From DASSHA01 sp035693145 (GTDB taxonomy: Bacteria > Chloroflexota > Limnocylindria > Limnocylindrales > CSP1-4): 50,789 bases of DNA. The notes below the pieces were generated by a model that saw only the letters and a program-made list of their open reading frames with translations, was not told where the DNA came from and made no database searches. Shown in pieces: positions 22,422 to 31,402 of this stretch; position 1 is the first letter of the stretch; each line of letters opens with the position of its first letter. Where the stretch lies: NCBI GenBank assembly GCA_035693145.1, contig DASSHA010000063.1, positions 1-50,789 of the forward strand. The letters run 5' to 3'. The position numbers and the translations under genes were made by a program.

Positions 22422-23863
22422 ACGGATGCCGCGGTGTCGGCCCCCTTCACGCCGATCCCGGCCTTCACGCCGATCCAGTAGATGAGCGCGGCGACGACGA
22501 AGCCGACGACGAACGCGATGTCGGCGAAGTGGAGCGTCGGCGCCCAGGCGTTGATCGGCAGGCCGGTCGCCTTGGCGATCTCGTCCCCGAACGACGAGGT
22601 CTGGAAGGGGAGCGACACGACGAACCCGACGACGAGCGCGACGAGCGCGAGGACGCCCGAGTGCAGCCGCGAGAAGTCGGTCAGCCCACGAACGTCGGCG
22701 CGCCGGCCACGGAGCCACCAGTCGGTCAGGACGACGCCGGCCCATGGGGTCACCCAGTAGAGGATGAAGAGCAGGTAGCTCTCGAACTTCCCCTGGAGGT
22801 CGCCGGCGTTGAGATAGATCGTGAACAGGAAGCCGAGCACGGCGACCGCGATCGCCGAGTAGACGCGCGGGATCCGGCCGCCGGCGGCCAGCAGCGACAG
22901 TGAGCCCGTGTAGTCGTTCATCGCGTTGACGGCGACCGTGCCGATCGCGATCGCGATCATCGCCAGCGCGCCCAGCAGGCCGCCGCCGAGGATGTCGTTG
23001 ATCGTCCCGACGGCCGCACCGGTCGCCTTGTCGGCGACGAGCAGACCGAGGACCTCGATCCAGCCGGCGGCGAGGGTGAGCCCCAGCACGGTGTTCCAGA
23101 AGATCCGCGAGCGCGATGCGTCGCGCGGCAGGTAGCGGCTGTAGTCGGACGCGTAGAGCGCCCAGGCGAGCACGAAGCTCGCGACGATCGCGACCATCAG
23201 GATGAATGCGCCGACCTGGTCGGCCCCGGTGAAGCCGTCGGTCCGACCGACACCGGTCCCGGCCTGGCCGATGATCCCGGCCTGGCCCACGATCGCGACC
23301 GTCAGGACGGCGAACATCACGCCGAGGACGATCGCCATGTACTTCTCGAAGGTGTGGATCGCCTCGTACCCGATGACGCCGAGCAGGCCCTGGCAGACGA
23401 CGATGATGAGCAGCGAGACGATGAACGGGAGCCCCGTCAGGAGCGAGATCGCGGCCGCGCCGAACACGTTGTTGACGCCATCCCAGCCGATGCAGCTCAG
23501 CCAGTTGAGGACGCCTGGCACGACGATGCTCTTGCCGAACGGCAGCCGCGCGAGCGGCATCTGGGCCATTCCCGTCGCGGGTCCCATCGTGCTCAATGCG
23601 CCGACGAGGATGGAGCCGAGGACGTTGCCGACGAGGATCGCGACGAGGCCCGTGACGAACCCGACCTGCAGGAAGTCGGCCGCCGCGAGCGTGCCGATGA
23701 AGAATGCCGCGGGCACGAGGTTCGGCGTGAACCAGACGGTGAAGACCCGGCTCACCGAGCCGTAGCGGGAGTCCTCCGGGATCGGCTCGAAGCCGTGGGC
23801 CTCGACCGAGAGGTCGCCCTCGTGGGTCGGCATGCCTTCGCGGGTCGTCGATGCTGCGGTCAT
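22415..23863 (-). CDS. codB: NCS1-family cytosine/purine permease
   Basis: 482-aa membrane transporter with about 12 hydrophobic helices, matching the NCS1 family that imports cytosine, uracil, allantoin, hydantoins or related bases with Na+ or H+. Recognisable segments: ARLPFGKSIVVPGVLNWLS, GWDGVNNVFGAAA, YASDYSRYLPRD and AMNDYTGSLSLLAAG. The ATG at 23863 has AAGGAG 7 nt upstream. Its start overlaps the stop of the deaminase gene (ATGA), so the deaminase and permease form one operon, in the reverse gene order to E. coli codBA. The substrate should match that of the deaminase; cytosine is the default but see the note on the deaminase active site. Confidence 0.9.
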   Translation of the reverse strand: MTAASTTREGMPTHEGDLSVEAHGFEPIPEDSRYGSVSRVFTVWFTPNLVPAAFFIGTLAAADFLQVGFVTGLVAILVGNVLGSILVGALSTMGPATGMAQMPLARLPFGKSIVVPGVLNWLSCIGWDGVNNVFGAAAISLLTGLPFIVSLLIIVVCQGLLGVIGYEAIHTFEKYMAIVLGVMFAVLTVAIVGQAGIIGQAGTGVGRTDGFTGADQVGAFILMVAIVASFVLAWALYASDYSRYLPRDASRSRIFWNTVLGLTLAAGWIEVLGLLVADKATGAAVGTINDILGGGLLGALAMIAIAIGTVAVNAMNDYTGSLSLLAAGGRIPRVYSAIAVAVLGFLFTIYLNAGDLQGKFESYLLFILYWVTPWAGVVLTDWWLRGRRADVRGLTDFSRLHSGVLALVALVVGFVVSLPFQTSSFGDEIAKATGLPINAWAPTLHFADIAFVVGFVVAALIYWIGVKAGIGVKGADTAASVA

Positions 23864-25179
23864 ACCTCGACTCCTTCCCTCGCTTCGGTCGATGGCCTGG
23901 CGAACGTGACGGGACGCTCGCTCCCGGCATGGTGGACGACGCTTCGCGCCGGCTCCGTCTCGGCGACGACACGGCCGTTTCGGACGACCCAGCGGGCGGC
24001 CGGGCGGAGCCGGATCGCCTCGGCCTCGTCCGCGCAGTCGAAGATCACGAAGCTCGCCGGCAGTCCCTCGCTGACGCCCCACGGCACCTCGGCGGCACGC
24101 GCGGGGTTCGTCGTCACCATCTCCCAGGCGCGGAACAGCTCCGCGCGGCCCGTCATCTGGCCCAGGTGCACGAGCATCGACAGCGCGTCGAGCATCGACC
24201 CCCGGCCCAGCGGGTACCACGGATCCATGATCGAGTCGTGGCCGCAGGCGACGTTCACGCCGGCGGCGTCGAGCTCCTTCACGCGTGTCATCCCGCGGCG
24301 CTTGGGGTACGTGTCGAAGCGGCCCTGGAGGACGACGTTGTCGAGCGGGTTGGCGACGATCGTGACACCCGCCTGCTGGAGGAGGCCGATGAGCTTGAAC
24401 GCGTACGCGTCGTTGTAGGAGCCCATCGCGGTCGTGTGGCCGGCGACCACGCGGCCCTGCATCCCATCGCGAATCGCCCGTGCGGCGACGACCTCGAGGA
24501 AGCGGCTCTGGTCGTCGTCGGTCTCGTCGCAATGGAGGTCGATCGGGAGCCCCGTCTCGCGCGCGAGGTCGAACATGAAGTGGACCGATTCGACGCCCTC
24601 GTCACGGGTCAGCTCGTAGTGCGGGATCCCGCCGATGACGTCGACCCCGAGCCGGACCGCCTCGCGCATCAGGTCGGTTCCGCCCGCGTAGCGAAGGATC
24701 CCGTCCTGCGGGAACGCGATGAGCCGCAGGTCCACGACGTCGGCCATCTCGTCTCGCAGCTCGAGGAGGGCACGGAGCGCGGTGAGCGACGGATCGCAGA
24801 CGTCGACGTGGCTCCGGATGAGGCCTGTGCCCTGGGCGACCTCCCAGAGGATCGCCTCGCGGGCTCGCGTCTTCACGTCGTCGATCGTCAGCGAGGCCTT
24901 GCGCTCGGCCCAGGTGAGGATCCCCTCGATGAGCGTGCCCGACTCGTTGTGGCGCGGCTGGCCGACCGTCAGCACCGCGTCGAGGTGCACGTGCGGATCG
25001 ACGAGCGGTGGCGAGACGAGCCGGCCGGCGGCCTCCAGCACGACGTCGTCGTCGGCCGCCATGATCTCGCCGTGCGGCCGGATCGCCGAGATCCGGTCGC
25101 CGTCGACGCGGACGTCGACCGCTGCGGCGGCCTCGCCACGCGTCGGATGGAGCCGGGCCTCGCGGACGATGAGGGCCAT
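23860..25179 (-). CDS. codA: CodA-type amidohydrolase (cytosine deaminase-like)
   Basis: 439-aa metal-dependent deaminase of the amidohydrolase superfamily, closest in motif pattern to E. coli cytosine deaminase. In order: VDPHVHLDAVL (HxH metal ligands), LRLIAFPQDGIL, DLHCDETDDDQSRFLE (substrate/metal region), VVAGHTTAMGSY and CGHDSIMDPWYPLG. The last matches the CodA metal Asp loop, where E. coli has HDD; here the residue after the metal Asp (D315) is Ser316. Activity on cytosine, isoguanine-like or C5-substituted pyrimidines is possible. The ATG at 25179 lacks a clear Shine-Dalgarno; an ATG at 25206 is an alternative. It is translationally coupled to the permease. Confidence 0.88.
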   Translation of the reverse strand: MALIVREARLHPTRGEAAAAVDVRVDGDRISAIRPHGEIMAADDDVVLEAAGRLVSPPLVDPHVHLDAVLTVGQPRHNESGTLIEGILTWAERKASLTIDDVKTRAREAILWEVAQGTGLIRSHVDVCDPSLTALRALLELRDEMADVVDLRLIAFPQDGILRYAGGTDLMREAVRLGVDVIGGIPHYELTRDEGVESVHFMFDLARETGLPIDLHCDETDDDQSRFLEVVAARAIRDGMQGRVVAGHTTAMGSYNDAYAFKLIGLLQQAGVTIVANPLDNVVLQGRFDTYPKRRGMTRVKELDAAGVNVACGHDSIMDPWYPLGRGSMLDALSMLVHLGQMTGRAELFRAWEMVTTNPARAAEVPWGVSEGLPASFVIFDCADEAEAIRLRPAARWVVRNGRVVAETEPARSVVHHAGSERPVTFARPSTEAREGVEV

Positions 25180-25284
25180 GTCGCGCCGAGTGTGAGAACC
25201 GGGCATCGGGCCGTCAAGGTGTGGTTCGGGGAGGCCGTGCGGTCGCAGCCTCGCAGCCTTTGCATGGATGCGAGGATGACGGCG

Positions 25285-27561
25285 ATGGCGACGGCCGAGT
25301 CCAGCACGCCGGCGGGAATCGAACGGACGATCCGGCTCGACCGGCTGTCGATGGTGTTCGGCGTCACGATCGGGCTGTCCGCGCTCCTGCTGTTCACGGT
25401 CGAACCGCTCGTGGGGCGGCTGGCGCTTCCGGTCTTCGGTGGCACGCCCGGCGTGTGGACCGCGACGCTCGCGTTCTTCCAGGCCGTGCTGCTGCTCGGC
25501 TACCTGTACGCACATCTCGTGCTGAGGCGCGGGCTCCGCGCGGCCGCACGCATCCATGCCGGCGTGGCGCTCTTCGGCGGGGTTGCCGCGCTCGTCGCCA
25601 TGAACGTGTCCGTCGCCGACCTGCCGCTCGACCGTCTGCCCGACGTCGTCGGCGTCCTGGTCCTGCTCGCCGCGGTCGTCGGGCTGCCGGCGTTCCTCCT
25701 GTCCGCGACGACCCCGCTGCTGTCGGCGTGGTTCGCGACCACCACCCGCCGCGACCCGTACTGGCTGTATGCGCTGAGCAACGCCGGCTCGTTCGTCGGG
25801 CTGCTGGCCTATCCGTTCCTCGTCGAGCCGGCGCTCGGGCTCGCCGCGCAGCGGACCCTCTGGACGGCCGCGGTCGTGCTCCTCGCGGCCCTCCTGATGG
25901 TGGCGGCCCTCGTCGCGACACGGGCGGGGCCGGCGGGCGGCGCGGCGTCGGAGTCCACGGCCGTTGTCCGCTCGCCGCTCGACCATCCCGGCCTCCGTCG
26001 CGGTCGCTGGCTCCTCCTGGCGGCGGTGCCGGCCGGGCTGCTGTCGGCGGTCACGAACGTCATCGCGACAGACGTCGTGTCGGCGCCGCTCCTGTGGGTC
26101 GGTCCGCTCGCGATCTACCTCGCGACGTTCGTCGTCGCGTTCTCGCCTCGGGCAGGGCGCGCCGCCCGTCTCGCCGTCGGACTCGCGCCGGCAGCGGTCA
26201 CGCTCCTGTGGGTCCCGACCGCGAGCGTCGGTGGCTGGCCGATCGTGCCACTCGTCGCGCTCGAGTGGCTGTGCCTCGGCGTCGTCGGGGTCGCGCTCCA
26301 CGGCCGGCTCGCGGCGGACCGGCCGCCGGCGGACCGGCTCACCGACTACTACCTCGTCCTGTCGGCCGGTGGCGTCCTGGGCGGCGCGTTCGTCGGAATC
26401 GTCGCGCCGAGCGTCTTCCCCGGCATCTGGGAGCTGCCGATCCTCCTCGTCGGCGGCCTCGCCGCCCTTGCCTGGAGCGGCGGACCGCTCGTGCCGAGCA
26501 TGCCCGACGAGCCCGGCCCGAACCCGGGGTTCGCCTTCGACCCGCGGCCGCTCCTCCGTGGCGCGCCGGCGCGCCTGGCCCCGTACCTGGCGGTCGCGTT
26601 CGTCCTTGCGCTGGTCCTCGTCGGCGGACGGTCCCTCGCCGGCGAGGCGGTGGTCAGGTGGCTGCTCATCGGGGCGCTCGTCCTCCTTGGGGGCGGTCAG
26701 CCGTGGTTCCTCACCGCGTCGACCGCGCTCGTCCTCCTCCTCGCGACGCTCGTGCTGCCGGATCCCGCGCTCCTTCGCGCGCGGAGCTTCTTCGGGGTCA
26801 CCGAGGTCCTCCAGCCGGCCGGTCTCGATCGGACGGTCCTCATGAACGGGACGACGGTCCACGGCGCGCAATGGATCGATCCGGTGCGACGCGACGAGCC
26901 GGTGGGCTACTACACGCGAAGCGGCCCGCTCGGCGACGTGTTCGGGGCGCTGGACGCCCTCCGACCGAACGCGCGGTCCATCGGCGTCGTCGGGCTCGGG
27001 GCCGGCGGGATCGCCGCCTACGAACGGCCGCTCGATGCGATGACGTTCTACGAGATCGATCCCGTCGTCGTGGCGGTCGCCGCCGACCCGCGCTACTTCA
27101 CCTATCTCGCCGATGCGCCCAACCGGCCTGCCGTCGTGCTCGGCGACGCCCGGCGCTCGCTCGCGGCCGTCCCTCCTGCCACGCACGACGTCCTGGTTCT
27201 CGACGCGTTCTCATCCGATGCGATCCCGGCGCACCTGCTGACCGTCGAGGCCATCGCCGACGACGCTCGGGTCCTGCGGCCCGACGGCCTGCTCGTCGTG
27301 CACGTCTCGAACCGCTACTACGGGCTCACGCCTGCCGTCGCCGCGGCCGCGGCACCGATCGGGATGACGGTCCTCGACCGAACCTACGACCCCAACGCGT
27401 CGGAGCTCGATGCCGGCGCCTCGCCGTCGGAATGGATCGTCGCGACACGCGATCCCGCGGTCATCCGACACCTGGCGAACGACGGCTGGACCGGGCTCGC
27501 GCCGACGGTCCGACCGCTGACCGACGATCATCCCGATCTCCTGCGGTTCCTGCGCCCGTGA
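25285..27561 (+). CDS. Membrane-fused spermidine synthase-like protein
   Basis: 758 aa from the ATG at 25285 (GAGGA ~8 nt upstream); in-frame ATGs at 25264 and 25276 are alternatives. Residues ~20-500 contain about 12-14 hydrophobic helices. Residues ~510-750 are a Rossmann fold with GVVGLGAGGIAAY and FYEIDPVVVAVA, then LGDARRSLAAV and VLVLDAFSSDAIPAHLLT. The last motif replaces the catalytic Asp-containing loop of true spermidine synthases and is typical of the fused MFS/spermidine-synthase-like family. Polyamine aminopropyl transfer is therefore not assured; it may be a membrane methyltransferase-like enzyme or transporter. It is divergent from the codA operon. Confidence 0.85.
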   Translation: MATAESSTPAGIERTIRLDRLSMVFGVTIGLSALLLFTVEPLVGRLALPVFGGTPGVWTATLAFFQAVLLLGYLYAHLVLRRGLRAAARIHAGVALFGGVAALVAMNVSVADLPLDRLPDVVGVLVLLAAVVGLPAFLLSATTPLLSAWFATTTRRDPYWLYALSNAGSFVGLLAYPFLVEPALGLAAQRTLWTAAVVLLAALLMVAALVATRAGPAGGAASESTAVVRSPLDHPGLRRGRWLLLAAVPAGLLSAVTNVIATDVVSAPLLWVGPLAIYLATFVVAFSPRAGRAARLAVGLAPAAVTLLWVPTASVGGWPIVPLVALEWLCLGVVGVALHGRLAADRPPADRLTDYYLVLSAGGVLGGAFVGIVAPSVFPGIWELPILLVGGLAALAWSGGPLVPSMPDEPGPNPGFAFDPRPLLRGAPARLAPYLAVAFVLALVLVGGRSLAGEAVVRWLLIGALVLLGGGQPWFLTASTALVLLLATLVLPDPALLRARSFFGVTEVLQPAGLDRTVLMNGTTVHGAQWIDPVRRDEPVGYYTRSGPLGDVFGALDALRPNARSIGVVGLGAGGIAAYERPLDAMTFYEIDPVVVAVAADPRYFTYLADAPNRPAVVLGDARRSLAAVPPATHDVLVLDAFSSDAIPAHLLTVEAIADDARVLRPDGLLVVHVSNRYYGLTPAVAAAAAPIGMTVLDRTYDPNASELDAGASPSEWIVATRDPAVIRHLANDGWTGLAPTVRPLTDDHPDLLRFLRP

Positions 27562-27673
27562 GCGCCGAACGGCGCGCCACCGGCCGGTGGAACCGTTCGC
27601 CTGCAACGCCACCGAAAGCGCGACGTTGCGGTGCGCCCTTCCCCTCACGGGCGTTTCGGGCCATCCTCGCGCC

Positions 27674-29557
27674 ATGAGCACCTCGAGCCCACGGTCGCGG
27701 CTGCCTCGCGCGCCGCGAACCCGCCACGCACCCGACACGGGCGAGTCGGGACGCGAAGCTGCCGATTCGGCCCCGGCGTCGCTGCCGGCGCTGGTCGACC
27801 GGCTCGAGGAGCTCGCGCGGCGTCGCCTCGCGCTCCATCCGGTGAGCGACGTCGCCGTCGCCCGAGCCGAGCGCCTCCGCGACCACCTCGCCGGCCATCT
27901 CCGTGTCCGCTCACGGAGCCTCGACGCCCCGCTCCTCGTCCTGCTCCTGGGTCCCACGGGCGCCGGCAAGAGCACGCTCTTCAACACGCTCGTCGGGCGG
28001 GCGGCGAGCCCGACGGGCGTCCTCCGGCCAACGACGCGCGAGGCCGTCGTCCTCGTCCAGCCGGCCGATCGTGAGGCGCTCCTCGAGGGCACGCTCGCGG
28101 CGGTCGAGCGGGACCGGATACGGATCATCGAGGATGCCTCGATCGAACGCGGGCTCGCGCTCGTCGACGCGCCCGACGTCGATTCGGTCGAGCACGCGAA
28201 CCGGGAGCTCACCGACCGCCTCGTCGAGGCGGCCGATCTGTGCCTCTTCGTGACGACCGCGACCCGTTACGCCGACCGCGTCCCGTGGGCGGTCCTCGAA
28301 CGCGTTCGCGAGCGCGGTCTGCCGCTGATCGTCGTCGTCAACCGGATGCCCCCCGATTCGGCCGATGCGTCCGAGGTCACCGCCGACGTCGTTCGGCTGC
28401 TGTCGACGACGGGTCTCCACGTCGTGGCCCGGGATGCCGGCGACCAGGCATCAAGAGGAGCGCCGATCGACGACGTTCCGCTCCTGGCCGTGGCCGAGGG
28501 CGACGTCGACCCGGGGACCGAATCGCTGCGCGCCGCCGCGGTCGCGCCGATCCTCGATCGGGTTGCCGCGCTTCGTGCCGACCGCGACGAACGACGAGCC
28601 ATCGCCGCGCGGGCGTTGACCGGCGCGCTCGCCGGCCTCGGGCCGCTGCTCGACGCGGTCGCCGACGACTGCGAGCACGAGGCGATTGACGCGGACGCGC
28701 TTCGGCGGACGGCCGCCACCCGCTTCGAGTCCGAGCTCGTCGCGCTCCGGGATGCGCTCGGCCACGGGACGTTCCTGCGCGAGGAGGCGGTCCGGCAGTG
28801 GCATGACTACGTCGGCGCGGACGAGGTCACGCGGCTGTTCTCGACCGGGATCGGCCGCGTCCGTGGGGCGATCGCGTCGGTCTTCCGTCCGACGGAGCCT
28901 CCGGTCGAGCCCGTCCGAAAGGCGACCGCCGACGATCTCATCGGCCTGGCGCGGCTGCACGCGGCAGAGGCGGCGCGTCGAACGGCGATGGCCTGGGCCG
29001 ACGATCCCGTCGTTGCCGCGGCCGTCGCCGACGATCCGACCCTCTGGTCCGTCTCGCGCGGCTTCGACGATCGGCTGCGCGTGCGAATCGAGGCCTGGAT
29101 GGCGTCGATCGCGGAGGAGGTTCGAACGACGGGCCGGCCGAAGCGCCAGCTGGCAAAGGGCGCGTCGGTCGGCGTGAACGCGCTCGGCACGGGCGTCATG
29201 CTCGCGACCTTCGTCCACACGGGCGGCCTGACCGGCGCCGAGCTCGGGGTTGCCGCCGGGACGGCGTTCCTCAACCAGAAGCTGTTGAGCGCCCTGTTCG
29301 GCGAGGCGGCGATGGTCGAGCTCATCCGCCACGCCCGTGAGAACCTCGACGGGATCCTCGCCGCGACGTTCGCCCAGGAGCGGGCGAGGTTCGATTCGCT
29401 CGTCGCGGGTGGGGAGCCGCTGCGGGCGCTCGCCGCCGACGTCCGTGCCGCCGCGACCGACGTCCGGAGCCTGCCACCGAACCTGCCGGACGAGCTGCGG
29501 GCGGTCCTCGTCGCGCCTGCCGAGGGCGCGGCGAGCCCGGCACGTTCGGGCGCGTGA
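27674..29557 (+). CDS. Dynamin-like GTPase, first of a pair
   Basis: 627 aa. A polar N-terminus leads to a GTPase domain with P-loop LGPTGAGKSTLFN (~residue 93). The G3 site is degenerate (VDAPDVDS, lacking the DxxG Gly, ~164) and G4 reads VVNRMPPD (NRxP instead of NKxD, ~222). The long helical C-terminal half (~300-620) includes a hydrophobic hairpin-like stretch (SVGVNALGTGVMLATFV, ~495-530), as in dynamin-related membrane-remodelling proteins. Similar adjacent gene pairs are common in actinobacteria. CATCCT lies 6 nt before the ATG. The GTGA overlap with the next GTPase implies a fixed-ratio complex. Confidence 0.85.
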   Translation: MSTSSPRSRLPRAPRTRHAPDTGESGREAADSAPASLPALVDRLEELARRRLALHPVSDVAVARAERLRDHLAGHLRVRSRSLDAPLLVLLLGPTGAGKSTLFNTLVGRAASPTGVLRPTTREAVVLVQPADREALLEGTLAAVERDRIRIIEDASIERGLALVDAPDVDSVEHANRELTDRLVEAADLCLFVTTATRYADRVPWAVLERVRERGLPLIVVVNRMPPDSADASEVTADVVRLLSTTGLHVVARDAGDQASRGAPIDDVPLLAVAEGDVDPGTESLRAAAVAPILDRVAALRADRDERRAIAARALTGALAGLGPLLDAVADDCEHEAIDADALRRTAATRFESELVALRDALGHGTFLREEAVRQWHDYVGADEVTRLFSTGIGRVRGAIASVFRPTEPPVEPVRKATADDLIGLARLHAAEAARRTAMAWADDPVVAAAVADDPTLWSVSRGFDDRLRVRIEAWMASIAEEVRTTGRPKRQLAKGASVGVNALGTGVMLATFVHTGGLTGAELGVAAGTAFLNQKLLSALFGEAAMVELIRHARENLDGILAATFAQERARFDSLVAGGEPLRALAADVRAAATDVRSLPPNLPDELRAVLVAPAEGAASPARSGA

Positions 29558-31302
29558 GCGCGCCGCCGTCCGAATCCGCGCGGGCAGGCGACGCAGGCAC
29601 GCAGCCGCTCCCCGAGTGGTCCGAGCCGGCCATGGGAGGCGGCATCCTCGGCTGTCTCCGAGCGCTCGGCGAGGCGATCGAGGGAGCGCGCCTGCTGGGC
29701 GTCTCGACCGAGGGCGCGGAGCACGTTCGGGACGAAGCGCGGCGGAGGCTCGGCTTCCCGTCCGAGGCGTATGTCCTCGCCCTCGTCGGCGGGACGGGTG
29801 TCGGCAAGTCGAGCCTGCTGAACGCGCTTGCGGGAACGACCGTGAGCGCGGCGTCCGTCAAACGACCGACGACCGGCAGGGCCGTCGCGTGGATCCCGTT
29901 CGGGACGCGTGACGAGCTGCACGGGCTGCTCGATTGGCTGGGGGTCGGCGAGGTCCGCGAGCACGGCGGCCTCGGCGACGCCGGATCGCTCGACGCGACC
30001 GACGGCAACAGGACCGGCAGCCCCGAGCCCGAACCGACCGCTGACCCGCTCCCGACGGTCGCGATCCTCGACCTGCCGGACATCGATTCGCTCGAGCCGT
30101 CCCACCGCGAGCGGGTCGAGGAGCTGCTGCCGAGAGTCGACGCCGTCGCCTGGGTCGTCGACCCGGAGAAGTACCACGACGCGGTCCTGCACGACGAGTT
30201 CCTGCGGCGCTGGCTCGGCAGCCTCGATCGGCAGCTCATCGTCCTCAACAAGCTGGACCGGCTGGCGCCGGGCGATGCCGATCGGGTCGCCCGGGACCTG
30301 CGCCGCGACGCAGGCCGCCTGTCCGGTCGTCGCGTGCCGGTCCCGGACGTCGTCGTGACCTCCGCCAAGACCGGCGACCTCGACGCGTTCCGGCAGTGGC
30401 TGGCCGCGGAGAGCGAAGCGAAGCACGTTGTTCGAGCGCGGATCGTCGCGAGCATCCGGGCCGCCACCGAGGAGCTCGCCTCCGCGGCCGGCGTCGACCC
30501 GACCCAGGGGGCGCGAGCGCTCGTCGATCCTGCCGCGCGCCGGACGGCGATCGATCGGGCGACGGGCCGCGTGCTCGACGTCATCGACCTGCCCGTCCTG
30601 GAGCGGCAGGCGGTCGCCGCGACCCGCGCCCGGGCGCGCCGGCGTGGGACGGGCCCGCTCGGGATGCTCACGTCCGCGGTCTACAGGCTCTCCGGGCGCG
30701 AGGCCCGGGTGGCGGATCCGCACGGACATCTCGTCCGCTGGCGCGACCGCGGATCCCTCGCCGCGGCCGTCGCGGCGTTTTCCGACGCCCTCGCCGATCC
30801 CGTCCGGAGCGCCGCGCCGGAGACGCGGGCCACTCTCGCGGCCGCGGTCGAGCCGCGGGAGACGGACGCGGCGCTGGCCGGGGCGATCGATCGCGTCGTC
30901 GCGAGGACCCCGGCCAGGCCGCCGGCATCGATCGTGTGGCCGATCCTCGGGGCGCTCCAGAGCCTCGCGACGCTCGTCGTGATCCTGTCCGCGGCGTGGA
31001 TCGTCGTCTGGATCCTCGCCCGGCCGGCGGTCGACGAGGTCGTCCTCCCGCTCGTCGGTCGAGTCCCGGTTCCGCTCGCGCTGCTCGTGGGTGCCCTCGC
31101 CGCCGGCTATCTCCTCGCACGGCTCCTCGGCCTGCATGCCGGTTCGGTCGGCCGGCGCTGGGCCCGCGACCTTGCCGGCGAGGTTCGCTCGGCCGTCGGC
31201 GGCGCGGTCGACGAGACGGCGTTCCGGCGCCTCGACCGGCTCGAGGCGGCACGACGCGAAGTCTGGAACGCGACCCGCTCGATCGCCAGCAGCTGTCGCT
31301 GA
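29554..31302 (+). CDS. Era/YfjP-like GTPase with membrane hairpin, second of a pair
   Basis: 582-aa GTPase with complete motifs: P-loop VGGTGVGKSSLLN (~residue 79), G3-like LDLPDIDS (~172), G4 VLNKLDRL (~232) and G5 SAKTGD (~270). The C-terminus has two adjacent transmembrane helices (~461-525; LVVILSAAWIVVWILA and LALLVGALAAGYLLARLL) followed by an amphipathic tail. It is therefore the membrane-anchored, catalytically normal partner of the preceding degenerate GTPase. An acidic insert at ~150-165 separates G2 from G3. The GTG overlaps the upstream stop. Function is likely membrane remodelling or stress protection, inferred from the dynamin-pair organisation only. Confidence 0.85.
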   Translation: MSAPPSESARAGDAGTQPLPEWSEPAMGGGILGCLRALGEAIEGARLLGVSTEGAEHVRDEARRRLGFPSEAYVLALVGGTGVGKSSLLNALAGTTVSAASVKRPTTGRAVAWIPFGTRDELHGLLDWLGVGEVREHGGLGDAGSLDATDGNRTGSPEPEPTADPLPTVAILDLPDIDSLEPSHRERVEELLPRVDAVAWVVDPEKYHDAVLHDEFLRRWLGSLDRQLIVLNKLDRLAPGDADRVARDLRRDAGRLSGRRVPVPDVVVTSAKTGDLDAFRQWLAAESEAKHVVRARIVASIRAATEELASAAGVDPTQGARALVDPAARRTAIDRATGRVLDVIDLPVLERQAVAATRARARRRGTGPLGMLTSAVYRLSGREARVADPHGHLVRWRDRGSLAAAVAAFSDALADPVRSAAPETRATLAAAVEPRETDAALAGAIDRVVARTPARPPASIVWPILGALQSLATLVVILSAAWIVVWILARPAVDEVVLPLVGRVPVPLALLVGALAAGYLLARLLGLHAGSVGRRWARDLAGEVRSAVGGAVDETAFRRLDRLEAARREVWNATRSIASSCR

Positions 31303-31402
31303 CACACCCCTGCAATCGGTGCACGGAGGCGTCTTCGGTGCGCGCGCCGCCGGCCGGGTCATCCTCGCCGGGTACCCACACCCGGAACGACGGAGGCGCG
31401 AC

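Noticed and set aside
27577..27590. Palindrome CCACCGGCCGGTGG as a terminator after the spermidine-synthase-like gene
   Set aside because: No U-tract on either strand follows it; simple GC palindromes are frequent at this base composition.
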